Positions 50,853 to 60,049 of a stretch of DNA of 64,000 nt are shown piece after piece (the stretch's first letter is position 1; every line of letters starts with the position of its first letter). The DNA is from Ferruginibacter yonginensis (GTDB lineage Bacteria; Bacteroidota; Bacteroidia; Chitinophagales; Chitinophagaceae), in assembly GCF_042651465.1 (NCBI RefSeq), contig NZ_JBHSCZ010000001.1, forward strand, positions 434,001 to 498,000. Reading direction: 5' to 3'. Under the pieces are notes generated by a model. That model ran no database searches. It saw nothing but the letters and a program-made list of their open reading frames with translations, and was not told the DNA's origin. The position numbers and the translations under genes are program-made.

Positions 50853-51452
50853 ATGCTTAAAATAGGATTAACAGGTGGTATAGGCAGTGGCAAATCAACC
50901 GTTGCCAAAATATTTGAAGTGTTGGGCATACCAGTATATTATGCTGATGATAGGGCTAAATTTTTAATGAACCACAATGCCACTATTCAAGCAAAAATAA
51001 CTGAAGCATTTGGAAGTGAAGTGTATGAAAACGGTATTTTAAATAGGAAATTATTATCAGCAAAAGTATTTGCAAATCCAGAAAATACAGCCATTATCAA
51101 CAATATTGTGCACCCTATTACCATTGCTGATGCTGAAAGTTGGATGCTACAACAAACCACTCCTTATGCAGTAAAAGAAGCAGCTTTAATTTTTGAAGCA
51201 CATGCTGAAAAGGGGCTTGATTTAATTATTGGAGTTACAGCACCGGAAGCCGTTCGTATAAAACGCACCATGCAACGTGATGGCATTACTGAAAACGAAG
51301 TAAAAGCCCGTATTGCAAAACAAATAGATGACCACACTAAAATGCAACAATGTGATTTTGTAATTATAAATGATGGTAGCACATTAATAATACCACAATT
51401 ACTACATATTCATCATACGATATTACAAAATATAGAAAGGTTGCACCACTAA
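50853..51452 (+). CDS. coaE: Dephospho-CoA kinase
   Basis: CoaE phosphorylates dephospho-CoA in the last step of coenzyme A synthesis. The P-loop GLTGGIGSGKST (5-16) opens the protein. The following YYADDRAKFLM, FGSEVYENGILNRK and VTAPEAVRIKRTMQRDG blocks are those of the family, the last containing the LID arginines. The length of 199 aa is normal. The gene is convergent with the aminotransferase, their stops one nucleotide apart. Confidence 0.93.
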   Translation: MLKIGLTGGIGSGKSTVAKIFEVLGIPVYYADDRAKFLMNHNATIQAKITEAFGSEVYENGILNRKLLSAKVFANPENTAIINNIVHPITIADAESWMLQQTTPYAVKEAALIFEAHAEKGLDLIIGVTAPEAVRIKRTMQRDGITENEVKARIAKQIDDHTKMQQCDFVIINDGSTLIIPQLLHIHHTILQNIERLHH

Positions 51453-51453
51453 C

Positions 51454-52647
51454 CTATTGCAAAGCACTCAATGCTTGTTTAATTTTTGCAAAACCTTTTT
51501 CAATGGTTTCGGTATTCGTAGCAAACGACATGCGTATGCATTTTGGTTGTCCGAATGCTTTACCCGTAACCACCGATACATGCGCTGTGTTTAAAAAATA
51601 CATGCTCAAATCATCAGCATTTTCAATGGTATCGCCAGTGGGTGTTTTTTTACCGAAGTAATAGCTCACATCGGGAAAAACATAAAAAGCACCAGGTGGT
51701 TCGTTGTATACGAGTCCTGGAATATCTTTTAATAAACGCATTACCTTATCCCTACGTTCTTTAAACTTTGCCACCATTTGTTGGGTAGGAGTAAAATCGC
51801 CTGTAAGTGCAGCAATGGCTGCTCGTTGGGTAATAGAGCAAGTAGCACTGGTAAATTGGCCTTGTAATTTATCGCATGCCCTCACAATATCTGCAGATGC
51901 AGCTAAATATCCCAAGCGCCAGCCCGTCATGGCATAACCTTTACTCAACCCGTTAATTACAATAACCCTCTCCTTTAAAAAATCAAATTGTGCAATACTT
52001 TCGTGAGCGTTATTGTAATTGATGTATTCATAAATTTCATCACTCAAAATAAATATTTGAGGGTGCTTTGCAAAAACCGCTGCAAGGGCTGTTAACTCAT
52101 CTTTTGTATAAACTGCACCTGTTGGGTTACATGGCGATGAAAACATGAACAGTTTTGTTTTTTCATTGATAGCAACTTCTAATTCAGCAGGCGTAATTTT
52201 ATAACCGTTTTCAATGGTGGTATTCACAAAATGAACAGTACCTCCTGCTAAACGTACAATTTCGCTGTACGTAACCCAATATGGCGTAGGAATAATGACT
52301 TCATCGCCTTGGTCAACAATGGCCAATACAGCGTTGGCTATGCTTTGCTTTGCTCCGGTGCTTAAGATAATTTGCTCTGGTGTATAAATTAAATTATTAT
52401 CTCTTTGGAGTTTAGTACAAATAGCTTGGCGAACATCTAAATAACCTGCAACGGGTGTGTAATGACTAAAATTATCATCAATCGCTTTTTTGGCAGCGTC
52501 TTTTATGTGTGTAGGTGTATCAAAATCAGGTTCACCTAAACTTAAATCAGTAATATCAATCCCCTCTGCTCTTAATGCCCTACCTAACTTAGCCATTTTC
52601 AATGTTTCTGGCTCATTAAACTTTTGTAATAAACTCGATAACTGCAT
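51454..52647 (-). CDS. Aspartate aminotransferase-type PLP enzyme (class I)
   Basis: This fold-type I aminotransferase resembles the AspAT I-gamma subgroup. The PLP-binding lysine is K236 in INGLSKGYAMTGWRLGY. Other conserved blocks are SLGEPDFDTP (residues 36-45), the tyrosine of YTPVAGYLDVR, SPCNPTGAVY (171-180) and DEIYEYI (203-209). Arginines near the C-terminus (KCIRMSFATNTE) bind substrate carboxylates. The enzyme probably moves amino groups between aspartate and 2-oxoglutarate, though prephenate-type substrates cannot be excluded. It is transcribed alone and divergently from secDF. Confidence 0.88.
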   Translation of the reverse strand: MQLSSLLQKFNEPETLKMAKLGRALRAEGIDITDLSLGEPDFDTPTHIKDAAKKAIDDNFSHYTPVAGYLDVRQAICTKLQRDNNLIYTPEQIILSTGAKQSIANAVLAIVDQGDEVIIPTPYWVTYSEIVRLAGGTVHFVNTTIENGYKITPAELEVAINEKTKLFMFSSPCNPTGAVYTKDELTALAAVFAKHPQIFILSDEIYEYINYNNAHESIAQFDFLKERVIVINGLSKGYAMTGWRLGYLAASADIVRACDKLQGQFTSATCSITQRAAIAALTGDFTPTQQMVAKFKERRDKVMRLLKDIPGLVYNEPPGAFYVFPDVSYYFGKKTPTGDTIENADDLSMYFLNTAHVSVVTGKAFGQPKCIRMSFATNTETIEKGFAKIKQALSALQ

Positions 52648-52728
52648 GTTATACCATATTGATAAGCTACAAAAGTATAGTTATTTGTTTAATAGAAAAG
52701 GCATTTTCTAAATAATATTTAATGTTAC

Positions 52729-52787
52729 ATCTTTTTAAGACTATCTTTTAAATAATATCTTTTTAAAGCATAAAATTATCTTTTAAA
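52729..52787. repeat. Four direct repeats of ATCTTTT(T/A)AA between two divergent genes
   Basis: ATCTTTTTAA or ATCTTTTAAA occurs at 52729, 52743, 52757 and 52778, spaced 14, 14 and 21 nt. They lie in the 384-nt gap between the aminotransferase and secDF, about 80 nt upstream of the former. Otherwise the gap is AT-rich and without genes. Confidence 0.5.
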
Positions 52788-52978
52788 TGAATTAACACAA
52801 TCGTACAAATTGAAAGCAATTGAAAACAGCATTTAGCCATACATAAATTTCCAGCTGATGTACAATGATTCAATAAATTTGGCAACTGCATCAACCATCA
52901 TTTTACAAAAAAGAAAGTAACTTTTTATACTATATTTTCTAAATTCGACATCCTACTATCTTCTTTGGCATTTTCCCC

Positions 52979-52986
52979 TATCTTTG
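52979..52986 (+). promoter_or_regulatory. -7 promoter element of secDF
   Basis: TATCTTTG matches TAnnTTTG and lies 45 nt before the ATG of secDF. A TTTG at 52964 is too close to be a normal -33. Confidence 0.55.
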
Positions 52987-53031
52987 CACACTTATAAAAA
53001 TTAACGAAGCTTATTATTAAAGTATTTTAAC

Positions 53032-55995
53032 ATGAAACTGAAAGGTTTAGTTTGGTTTTTTACCATTGCACTTATTTTAATTTCACTCTGGGAACTTTCG
53101 TACACATGGGTGGTTCGTAGTTATGAGGGAAAAGTTAGAGAACAAGCTACAAGACTTGTGAAAGCCCAAACGGCTAATATGACTCCCGACCAAAGAGAGG
53201 AAGTTATTAAAGAAAAAACCCAGTACATTTTAGATAGTACTAAGGAAAAAGAAATTTTTCCGATTGTAGGTACTACTTACCAAAAATGTAAAGAGTATGA
53301 ATTGAACCTAGGGTTAGATTTACAAGGTGGTATGGGTGTTACGATGGATGTAAACTTAGAAGGTTTATTGAAATCATTAAGTAACAATAGTAAAGACTCT
53401 GCTTTGTTAAAAGCTATTGCAACAGCCAATAGTAAAAAAGTTAATAGTGAAGACAACTATGTTGACTTATTCACCAAAGAATATATTGCTCAAAATGGCG
53501 CTGGCAAATTAGCAAGTTTATTTTCTGGTCCTAGCAAAGAAGTAAAAGCTAGTGATGACGATAAAACAGCCACCAGCAAATTAAAAGAAATTGCCAAAGG
53601 TGCTATTAACCAAACCTACAAGATTTTACAAAAGCGTATTGATAAGTTTGGGGTAGCTCAACCTAACATTAATTTAGATGAAAACAAAGGTGTTATCAAC
53701 GTTGAATTAGCAGGTATTACCAACCCAGAAAGGGTTCGTAAATTTTTGCAATCATCTGCCAACTTACAATTTTGGAGTGTGGTATTGTTGAAAGATCAAA
53801 ATTTTCAAAAATCATTTGCAGATGCTGATAAAGCATTGGCAAAATATTTAAAAGGAACTGCTGATACAACTAACTTATCTGATTCGGCAAAAGCTAAAAT
53901 TGATTCAGCAGCTACTGGTATTATTGGTAGCGTATTGCAATTTCCAATTGATCAAAAATCAGGACAATTATACGAAACACCTTACATTGGTATGGTGGCC
54001 AAAAAAGATACTGGCTTATTAAATTCATATATTAAAAATGAAGTTTTTGCAAGCACATTAGGTAGCAATGTTAAATTGTTATATGGTGTTGAACAAAAAG
54101 GTAAAGGCGGTTCATTCTTTGAGGTATATGCCATTGAAAAAGCGAATGGTTCAGAAAAAGCACCGTTAGAAGGCGAAGGAGTTGCAGAAGCATCACAAGG
54201 GTATGATGATAAAGGTAAGCCTTCTATCAAAATGCAAATGACGCCAACTGGTGCTATCACTTGGGCTAACTTAACTGAAAAAAATAACCAACGTTATGTA
54301 GCTATTTCTTTAGATGACATTGTATATTCTGCACCAAGGGTTAACGGTAAAATTGAAGGTGGTAACACTGAAATTTCTGGTAGCTTTACGGTAGAAGAAG
54401 CACAAGATTTAGCGAACATTTTAAAGTCGGGGAAATTAGATGCACCAGCTAAAATTGTGGCTGATCAAGTAGTTGGTCCTACTTTAGGTAAAGAGGCTGT
54501 AAACGGTGGTGCAACTGCCTTTATTATTGCATTTGCGGTTATATTCATTTTAATGTTAGTATACTACAACACTGGCGGTTGGGTGGCTAATATCGCTCTA
54601 ATTTTAAACTTGTTATTTACCATTGGTGTATTGGCCATGTTTGGTTTTACCTTAACAGCGGCTGGTATTGCTGGTTTAGTTTTAACAATTGGTTTAGCGG
54701 TAGATACCAACGTAATTATATTTGAAAGAATTAAAGAAGAGTTGACCAAAGGGAAAAATTACCAAGCAGCCATTAGCGAAGGTTACAAGCGTTCATTAGC
54801 GCCTGTTTTAGATGCTCACATTACATCATTATTAACAGCATTTATTTTATTGTTCTTTGGTTTAGGCCCAGTATTAGGTTTTGCTACTACACAAATCATT
54901 GGTATTTTATTATCATTGTTCTGTGGTATTATGGTATCAAGGTTAATTACTGATTTACGTACCGATAAAAACCATCACTTTAAATATTTTACCGCTATTT
55001 CTAGTAAAATATTTAAACATGCCTCTTATAAATTCATCGAAAAAAGAAAAATCGCTTATGCAATATCAGCTGTGGTATTATTAGTTGGTGTAGCTTCATT
55101 TTTCAACGGTTTCCGTGAAGGTGTTGAATTTAAAGGTGGTAGAAGTTTTAATTTAGAGTTTGCACAACAAGTAAAAAATACGGATGTTCAAGACGATTTA
55201 GCGAAGGCTTTTGGTGATGAATTTCCTGTTATCAAAACAGTAAAAGATGGTAAGCATTTAAACATTACTACATCTTACTTAATTGATAATACATCTGACA
55301 GTACTGATGTTTTGGTACAAAAAGCTTTATTCAAAGGTTTAACCAAAGTATTACCAGCTGGTGCTACCTATGAAGAGTTCATGAAGAAAAACTTCCAAGG
55401 TAGAACGACGGTACAGCCTTCAATTTCTGATGATTTGAAACGTGGTGCCATTAAAGCAACCATTTTTGCAATGTTGATTATTTTCGTATACATCTTTATC
55501 CGTTTCCGTGATTGGAGGTATTCTGCAGGTACAATTATTACTTTAATACACGACGTATTGGTAACACTAGCCGTGTTCTCATTCTTTAAAGACATCGTTC
55601 CTTTCCCATTAGAAATTGATCAGCATTTTATTGCGGCAATACTAACGGTAATTGGTTTCTCTATGAATGATACGGTGATTGTATTTGATAGAATTCGTGA
55701 ATACAGTAGAGATATGAAAGGTGCTACAAAAACCACCATTATCAATAAAGCAATTAACGATACATTGAGCAGAACCATCATGACATCATTAACGGTATTT
55801 ATTACCCTATTAATATTGTTCATATTTGGTGGTGAGGTTACTAAAGGTTTTGCATTTGCAATGATGATTGGTGTAATTACAGGTACTTATTCATCAATAT
55901 TTGTGGGTGCTCCGGTATTGGTTGATTTTGCAAAAGATAAACCATTAGGTGCAGCAGCAGAAATTAAAAAGAAAGTAAAAGCACCTGAGCTTTAA
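53032..55995 (+). CDS. secDF: Protein translocase subunits SecD and SecF, fused
   Basis: SecDF uses the proton gradient to pull exported proteins across the inner membrane. The SecD part (residues 1 to about 640) has an N-terminal helix, the block LGLDLQGGMGVTMDV (near residue 95), a large periplasmic domain enlarged by Lys/Ser/Ala-rich stretches, and five helices with GLVLTIGLAVDTNVIIFERIKEEL. The SecF part (from about 660) carries GVEFKGGRSFNLEF and GFSMNDTVIVFDRIREY. The fusion into a single 987-aa chain is normal in Bacteroidota. Its own promoter precedes it and a terminator follows. Confidence 0.96.
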   Translation: MKLKGLVWFFTIALILISLWELSYTWVVRSYEGKVREQATRLVKAQTANMTPDQREEVIKEKTQYILDSTKEKEIFPIVGTTYQKCKEYELNLGLDLQGGMGVTMDVNLEGLLKSLSNNSKDSALLKAIATANSKKVNSEDNYVDLFTKEYIAQNGAGKLASLFSGPSKEVKASDDDKTATSKLKEIAKGAINQTYKILQKRIDKFGVAQPNINLDENKGVINVELAGITNPERVRKFLQSSANLQFWSVVLLKDQNFQKSFADADKALAKYLKGTADTTNLSDSAKAKIDSAATGIIGSVLQFPIDQKSGQLYETPYIGMVAKKDTGLLNSYIKNEVFASTLGSNVKLLYGVEQKGKGGSFFEVYAIEKANGSEKAPLEGEGVAEASQGYDDKGKPSIKMQMTPTGAITWANLTEKNNQRYVAISLDDIVYSAPRVNGKIEGGNTEISGSFTVEEAQDLANILKSGKLDAPAKIVADQVVGPTLGKEAVNGGATAFIIAFAVIFILMLVYYNTGGWVANIALILNLLFTIGVLAMFGFTLTAAGIAGLVLTIGLAVDTNVIIFERIKEELTKGKNYQAAISEGYKRSLAPVLDAHITSLLTAFILLFFGLGPVLGFATTQIIGILLSLFCGIMVSRLITDLRTDKNHHFKYFTAISSKIFKHASYKFIEKRKIAYAISAVVLLVGVASFFNGFREGVEFKGGRSFNLEFAQQVKNTDVQDDLAKAFGDEFPVIKTVKDGKHLNITTSYLIDNTSDSTDVLVQKALFKGLTKVLPAGATYEEFMKKNFQGRTTVQPSISDDLKRGAIKATIFAMLIIFVYIFIRFRDWRYSAGTIITLIHDVLVTLAVFSFFKDIVPFPLEIDQHFIAAILTVIGFSMNDTVIVFDRIREYSRDMKGATKTTIINKAINDTLSRTIMTSLTVFITLLILFIFGGEVTKGFAFAMMIGVITGTYSSIFVGAPVLVDFAKDKPLGAAAEIKKKVKAPEL

Positions 55996-56015
55996 GTTAT
56001 AAACATAACACAACA

Positions 56016-56049
56016 AAAAAAAGTCCTCGAAAATTCGAGGACTTTTTTT
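56016..56049. terminator. Bidirectional terminator
   Basis: AAAGTCCTCGAA and TTCGAGGACTTT, extended by A and T runs, form a 16-bp stem between the convergent secDF and Fe-S carrier genes. Confidence 0.9.
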
Positions 56050-56077
56050 GTGACTAGCTTTATCAAAAAATTTTATT

Positions 56078-56422
56078 TTATACAGCAAAGCTTGTTCCGC
56101 AACCGCAAGTACTACTAGCATTTGGGTTATTAAAAGTAAACCCACGTGAATTTAAACCACCCTGCCAATCAACCTCCATACCGAACAAATACATGCTATG
56201 GGCATTATCAATTATGAAACGCACATCATCTATCTCGTATATAGCATCGTTATCTTTTCGTTGATCAAATTCAAGTACATAGGTCATGCCACTGCAACCG
56301 CCGCCTTTTACACCTACTCGTAGTAATTGTGTATGGTCAAAAGTTGGCTCAGTCATCAAGCGTTTTATTTCGTTGATGGCAGACGCTGTAAAATTGATAG
56401 GATTTTTTATAATTGGTTCCAT
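56078..56422 (-). CDS. A-type iron-sulfur cluster carrier (IscA/ErpA/SufA family)
   Basis: The 114-aa protein carries the three conserved cysteines: C43 in GVKGGGCSGMTY and C106 and C108 in STCGCGTSFAV. These proteins receive and transfer Fe-S clusters to target enzymes. The length and the C-terminal CGCG-x-SF motif fit the whole family; the subtype (IscA, SufA or ErpA) cannot be separated from sequence alone. No other isc or suf gene lies in the window. Fe-S clients here include the L-serine dehydratase and the radical SAM protein. Confidence 0.92.
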   Translation of the reverse strand: MEPIIKNPINFTASAINEIKRLMTEPTFDHTQLLRVGVKGGGCSGMTYVLEFDQRKDNDAIYEIDDVRFIIDNAHSMYLFGMEVDWQGGLNSRGFTFNNPNASSTCGCGTSFAV

Positions 56423-56489
56423 TATGTTTTTATTTTTTACAAAGTTATTGTTTATAATAAGTATAAGATGTGAAAATTCCTTAAAAAGA

Positions 56490-56520
56490 AAATGCCTTCA
56501 GTAATTAACTGAAGGCATTT
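56490..56520 (-). terminator. Terminator of rpmE
   Basis: AAATGCCTTCAGT and ACTGAAGGCATTT form a 13-bp stem with a 5-nt loop, followed by T-rich sequence on the minus strand. Confidence 0.85.
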
Positions 56521-56539
56521 AAAAATATAGTTGAACAAC

Positions 56540-56827
56540 TTATTCAGCAGTAGCTGCTGGAGTTTCAGTAACTTTTGATTTTTTACCGAAACGCTTGTTG
56601 AATTTATCAATACGACCTGCAGTATCTACCAATACATTTTTACCAGTGTAAAAAGGGTGAGATGTATTTGAAATTTCCAATTTAATTACAGGGTACTCTT
56701 GACCATCTTCTTCAAAAATAACGGTTTCATTTGTTACAGCTGTAGAGCGACTTAAGAATGTTGTACCATTACTCATGTCTTTGAAAACTACCATTCTGTA
56801 GTTCTTTGGATGAATATCTTTTTTCAT
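56540..56827 (-). CDS. rpmE: Ribosomal protein L31, type B
   Basis: The 95-aa protein begins MKKDIHPKNYRMVVFKDMS and contains the segment EISNTSHPFYTGKNVLVDTAGRIDKFNKRFGKK, the pattern of large-subunit protein L31. It lacks the CxxC pair of the zinc-binding type A, so it is the zinc-independent type B. Its C-terminal tail (SKVTETPAATAE) is extended and acidic. A short hairpin lies in its leader (see below). It is transcribed alone. Confidence 0.95.
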   Translation of the reverse strand: MKKDIHPKNYRMVVFKDMSNGTTFLSRSTAVTNETVIFEEDGQEYPVIKLEISNTSHPFYTGKNVLVDTAGRIDKFNKRFGKKSKVTETPAATAE

Positions 56828-56841
56828 TTTATTTGTTTTGT

Positions 56842-56861
56842 ATCATGGATTTTGCCATGAT
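56842..56861 (-). promoter_or_regulatory. Inverted repeat in the rpmE leader
   Basis: ATCATGG and CCATGAT flank a 6-nt loop, 15 nt upstream of the rpmE start codon on the minus strand. It could be a site for autoregulation by L31 or for a regulator; no T-tract is present. Confidence 0.4.
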
Positions 56862-56913
56862 GATTAATTTTTTAAAGAGCAAAATTACAACTTTTTATTG
56901 AATGTACAAGCAT

Positions 56914-57405
56914 TTAGCTTTTCATATTCACAAATTGTAAGGCCAAACCTAGGTTCCAGCCCTTACTTGCTTGAATAACTTCTTGTAAATCATCAATTTT
57001 TTTACCTGAAACCCTAATAATATCATCCATTATTGCTGCTTGTACTTTTAAACCAGCATCTTTAATAAGTTTCACAATTTTCTTTGCATCTTCTTGCTTA
57101 ATACCATTACGAACAATTACCTCTTTTTTGGTAACTTTTCCACTAGCGTAGGCTTCTTTACTTAAATCATAAATTTCAGCGGCTAAACCTTGTTTAATGC
57201 TACGGCTAATTAGTACATCAGTAATTTGTTCTAACTTCATTTCACTATCTGCCTCTAGGTTGAGTTTAAAATCTTTTTTATTAAGATCAATTACCACATG
57301 AGCACCTTTAAAATCGAAACGATTGGTAATTTCTTTTTTTACAACATTAACGGCGTTGTCTAAAGTTTGTAAATCAACTTTACTAGCAATATCAAATGAT
57401 GGCAT
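56914..57405 (-). CDS. yajQ: YajQ-family nucleotide-binding protein
   Basis: The 163-aa protein shows the YajQ pattern: PSFDIASKVDLQTLDNAVN at the N-terminus, ITNRFDFKGAHVVIDLN (residues 27-43), RSIKQGLAAEIYD, and the C-terminal block IRVSGKKIDDLQEVIQASK. The family folds as two alpha/beta domains; some members bind cyclic di-GMP and alter transcription, others bind GTP or tRNA. No signalling enzyme is nearby, so the role here is not defined. Confidence 0.9.
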   Translation of the reverse strand: MPSFDIASKVDLQTLDNAVNVVKKEITNRFDFKGAHVVIDLNKKDFKLNLEADSEMKLEQITDVLISRSIKQGLAAEIYDLSKEAYASGKVTKKEVIVRNGIKQEDAKKIVKLIKDAGLKVQAAIMDDIIRVSGKKIDDLQEVIQASKGWNLGLALQFVNMKS

Positions 57406-57427
57406 AATACAAATTTTTACAAAGATA

Positions 57428-57456
57428 AAAAACAGCCTGCATTTGAGGCTGTTTTT
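57428..57456 (-). terminator. Terminator of the TonB-linked receptor gene
   Basis: AAAAACAGCCT and AGGCTGTTTTT form an 11-bp stem with a 7-nt loop, directly after the receptor stop on the minus strand. Confidence 0.85.
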
Positions 57457-57460
57457 ATTA

Positions 57461-59899
57461 TTAATTTGCTTTAATGCGATTTAACTCATCAGATGCAGCA
57501 CTAGTGCGTCGTTGCTGGGTTTTAAATTGCTTACCAAATTTGTAATTGAATGAAATAAATACAGTTCTACTATCCCTGCGTTGCGTAAAATTTGCAATGG
57601 TATTTTGAATGGTGATAGCACCTGCTTGTTTGTTTGAACGTAGTATATCGTTGAATGATAATTTTACCATTCCCTTGTTTTTTAATACTTGCTTAGAAAA
57701 TGCGGTATTGATTTGTTTAATACTTGAAATATTAAATTGACCTCTTTGCATTTGGCTTCTGTAAAAACCTGATACTTCTGTACCCCACCCTTTTCCTAAT
57801 TTTATTTGGTTATTCATATTTGCAGAAAAACCGTTACCTGAGGTATTGATGTTATATCCATTAAAACCTGCATTTACTTCGTTATAATTAAACTCTGTGT
57901 ACAAATTCATATTCCACCATTTATAAGGTGCTACTTGTGCATTTACTGAAATTGAAATATCATCAATTACACCAAAATTTTCTTGTTTTACAATGGTGGC
58001 ATAACCTTGCGGTTGAAAATACTCATTAAACATATTTTTATTGTGAGCATAAGTAATATTACTGCTTAAAAATTTATTATAGCTATGCGTAAGTGTAAAT
58101 ACATCTGCAAACATAGGTTTCAAAAATGGGTTACCAGCCTCGTATGTATATTTATCTATAAAAAATACAAATGGGTTTAAGCTTTCATAATCTGGTCGTG
58201 ATATACGTCTACCATAAGAAAATGCTACTTGGTGTTTATTGTTAAGATCATAACTTGCGAAAACTGTTGGGAATAAACCTGTATAACTTCTTTTAAAAGA
58301 TGAATCACTACGAAGTGGGTTGTCAAATTGTTTACCAGAATAGTTGGTATTTTCTGCCCTTAAACCCGTTTGTAACGACCATTTGCCCCATGTTTTGTTT
58401 ACATTAACATAAGCCGCATTAATGTTTTCGTTGTATTTAAAATGATTGGTTTTTTCATTATCAATTACAGGTGTATTGTTCATGATATTAAAGTAACCTG
58501 CAATATTATCTGTATTTACGAAGCTGGTTTTAACCCCTGCTTCCATTTTCAATGTTGAAGTGATAGGGTGCGTAAAATCAATTTTTGCAGAAGTAACATT
58601 AATGGTTGCTGGCAAATTTGATTGTAACAATTCCGATGTTTGTTTTACACCTGATGGATCAAAGTTTTCTGATAAAAAGTTTTGTGTGTGTTTACTTTTA
58701 TATTGTAAAACATCAACATCCAAAGATATTTCAGTACCTACAGAATCGAAAGTATGTCGAGTATTTAAGTTTAGTCCTTTGTTTTTCCAATTTTCATAAT
58801 CATAACTATTGGCTTGCAATACTGAATTAATATTGCCCAACCCATCTTTCAAAAAACTGGTATTGGCTCCATCTTGTTTACCCGGTGCAACACTGCCGGT
58901 AAATACAGCACCAAAAGTTGTTTTTTTAGATGCCATAAAATCAACTCCAACTTTAGCGTTATAATTATTTCTGTTGCGTACAAAAGTGGCTTCTTGATCA
59001 AAAATAGCTGTTGTGGTACCTGCATTATTAAAATAGGCACGGTGAATGCCCAAAATTTGATAATTTTTTCGATGTCCAGCGCTAACATTAGCAAACATGT
59101 TAAATTTTCCATTTTTATAATTCAAATTCAATGCATTGCTATAATTTCCATAGTTACCTCTTCCATAGCTTGTACTAGCGCTTCCGTTAAAGCCTTTTTG
59201 CTTTAACTTTTTTGTTTTGATATTTATAACACCTGCGTTACCAGCGGCATCATATTTTGCTGATGGATTTGGCATTAACTCAATGGTTTCTAAATTGGCT
59301 GCAGACATGGTTTGCAAGTAATTATACAAATCTTGTGCACTCATATATGTTTGTTTCCCATCAATTAAAACAATTACAGAAGGTTTACCTTTTAAACTGA
59401 TGTTGCCATCTTTATCAACCGTAACACCCGGTGATTTTTCTAAAACCTCTAAAGCATTGGCTCCAGCATTAGAAATTTGACTTTCCACATTTATGATTGT
59501 TTTATCTAATTTTTGCTCAACAAATGGTTTTTTAGATGCTACAATTACTGTGTTTAAAACTTGCTGTTGTTGCTTTAAACTGATTGTTCCTAATGAAACG
59601 TTGCTATTTGTTGCATCAATAACAATGTTTTTTGATACATATTTTTCAAAACCAACAGCAACAACTTGTAAAAGATAAGTACCTGTTTTAAAATTTTCAA
59701 GTATAAATGAACCAGTACTATCAGCAACGGCCGCTTTAACTAAACTATTGTTGGATACATTAACTAAAGTGATGGTTGCAGCAATTAAAGGCTTATTGTA
59801 TTGATTATCAATAATTTTACCAGTAATGGAATTGCTTTTTTGTGCATAAATATTAGTGATTATGCAACAGCTGAAGAGTAAAAAGATAACATTTTTCAT
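57461..59899 (-). CDS. TonB-dependent receptor-like outer-membrane barrel protein
   Basis: A signal peptide (residues 1-19, MKNVIFLLFSCCIITNIYA) precedes a carboxypeptidase-regulatory-like domain (residues 23-105, SITGKIIDNQYNKPLIAATITLV). A plug domain follows (TVIVASKKPFVEQKLDKTII, VLEKSPGVTVDKDGNISLKG), and then a C-terminal 22-strand-type barrel belonging to the outer membrane protein beta-barrel family. The barrel ends with FNYKFGKQFKTQQRR. Such proteins import or bind large ligands using TonB energy. The ligand is unknown. A candidate operator lies in its promoter region. At 812 aa the length is usual. Confidence 0.85.
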   Translation of the reverse strand: MKNVIFLLFSCCIITNIYAQKSNSITGKIIDNQYNKPLIAATITLVNVSNNSLVKAAVADSTGSFILENFKTGTYLLQVVAVGFEKYVSKNIVIDATNSNVSLGTISLKQQQQVLNTVIVASKKPFVEQKLDKTIINVESQISNAGANALEVLEKSPGVTVDKDGNISLKGKPSVIVLIDGKQTYMSAQDLYNYLQTMSAANLETIELMPNPSAKYDAAGNAGVINIKTKKLKQKGFNGSASTSYGRGNYGNYSNALNLNYKNGKFNMFANVSAGHRKNYQILGIHRAYFNNAGTTTAIFDQEATFVRNRNNYNAKVGVDFMASKKTTFGAVFTGSVAPGKQDGANTSFLKDGLGNINSVLQANSYDYENWKNKGLNLNTRHTFDSVGTEISLDVDVLQYKSKHTQNFLSENFDPSGVKQTSELLQSNLPATINVTSAKIDFTHPITSTLKMEAGVKTSFVNTDNIAGYFNIMNNTPVIDNEKTNHFKYNENINAAYVNVNKTWGKWSLQTGLRAENTNYSGKQFDNPLRSDSSFKRSYTGLFPTVFASYDLNNKHQVAFSYGRRISRPDYESLNPFVFFIDKYTYEAGNPFLKPMFADVFTLTHSYNKFLSSNITYAHNKNMFNEYFQPQGYATIVKQENFGVIDDISISVNAQVAPYKWWNMNLYTEFNYNEVNAGFNGYNINTSGNGFSANMNNQIKLGKGWGTEVSGFYRSQMQRGQFNISSIKQINTAFSKQVLKNKGMVKLSFNDILRSNKQAGAITIQNTIANFTQRRDSRTVFISFNYKFGKQFKTQQRRTSAASDELNRIKAN

Positions 59900-59937
59900 T
59901 TTATATTATTTAGTTCTTGTTTAAGTTTAATACCAAA

Positions 59938-59945
59938 CAAAAGTA
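59938..59945 (-). promoter_or_regulatory. Probable -7 element of the receptor gene
   Basis: The minus strand reads TACTTTTG, matching TAnnTTTG, 38 nt before the receptor ATG. Confidence 0.45.
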
Positions 59946-59969
59946 TGTACTTTGTATAGCATAGTACAT
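59945..59969. promoter_or_regulatory. Candidate operator upstream of the receptor gene
   Basis: ATGTAC and GTACAT are perfect 6-bp arms separated by 13 nt, placed just upstream of the -7 element where a regulator would interfere with or help RNA polymerase. The arrangement recalls PadR-type ATGTAnn-nnTACAT sites, but no PadR gene is in the window. Confidence 0.5.
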
Positions 59970-59989
59970 TGCATAAATAATAAGCGGCA

Positions 59990-60029
59990 AAAAAAAAGGA
60001 TGATTGGTAAAATATACCAACCATCCTTT
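59990..60029 (-). terminator. Terminator of lgt
   Basis: AAAGGATGATTGGTA and TACCAACCATCCTTT pair with one mismatch and are followed on the minus strand by eight T residues. Confidence 0.9.
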
Positions 60030-60049
60030 AAAATATGTTTAGAAAAAAA

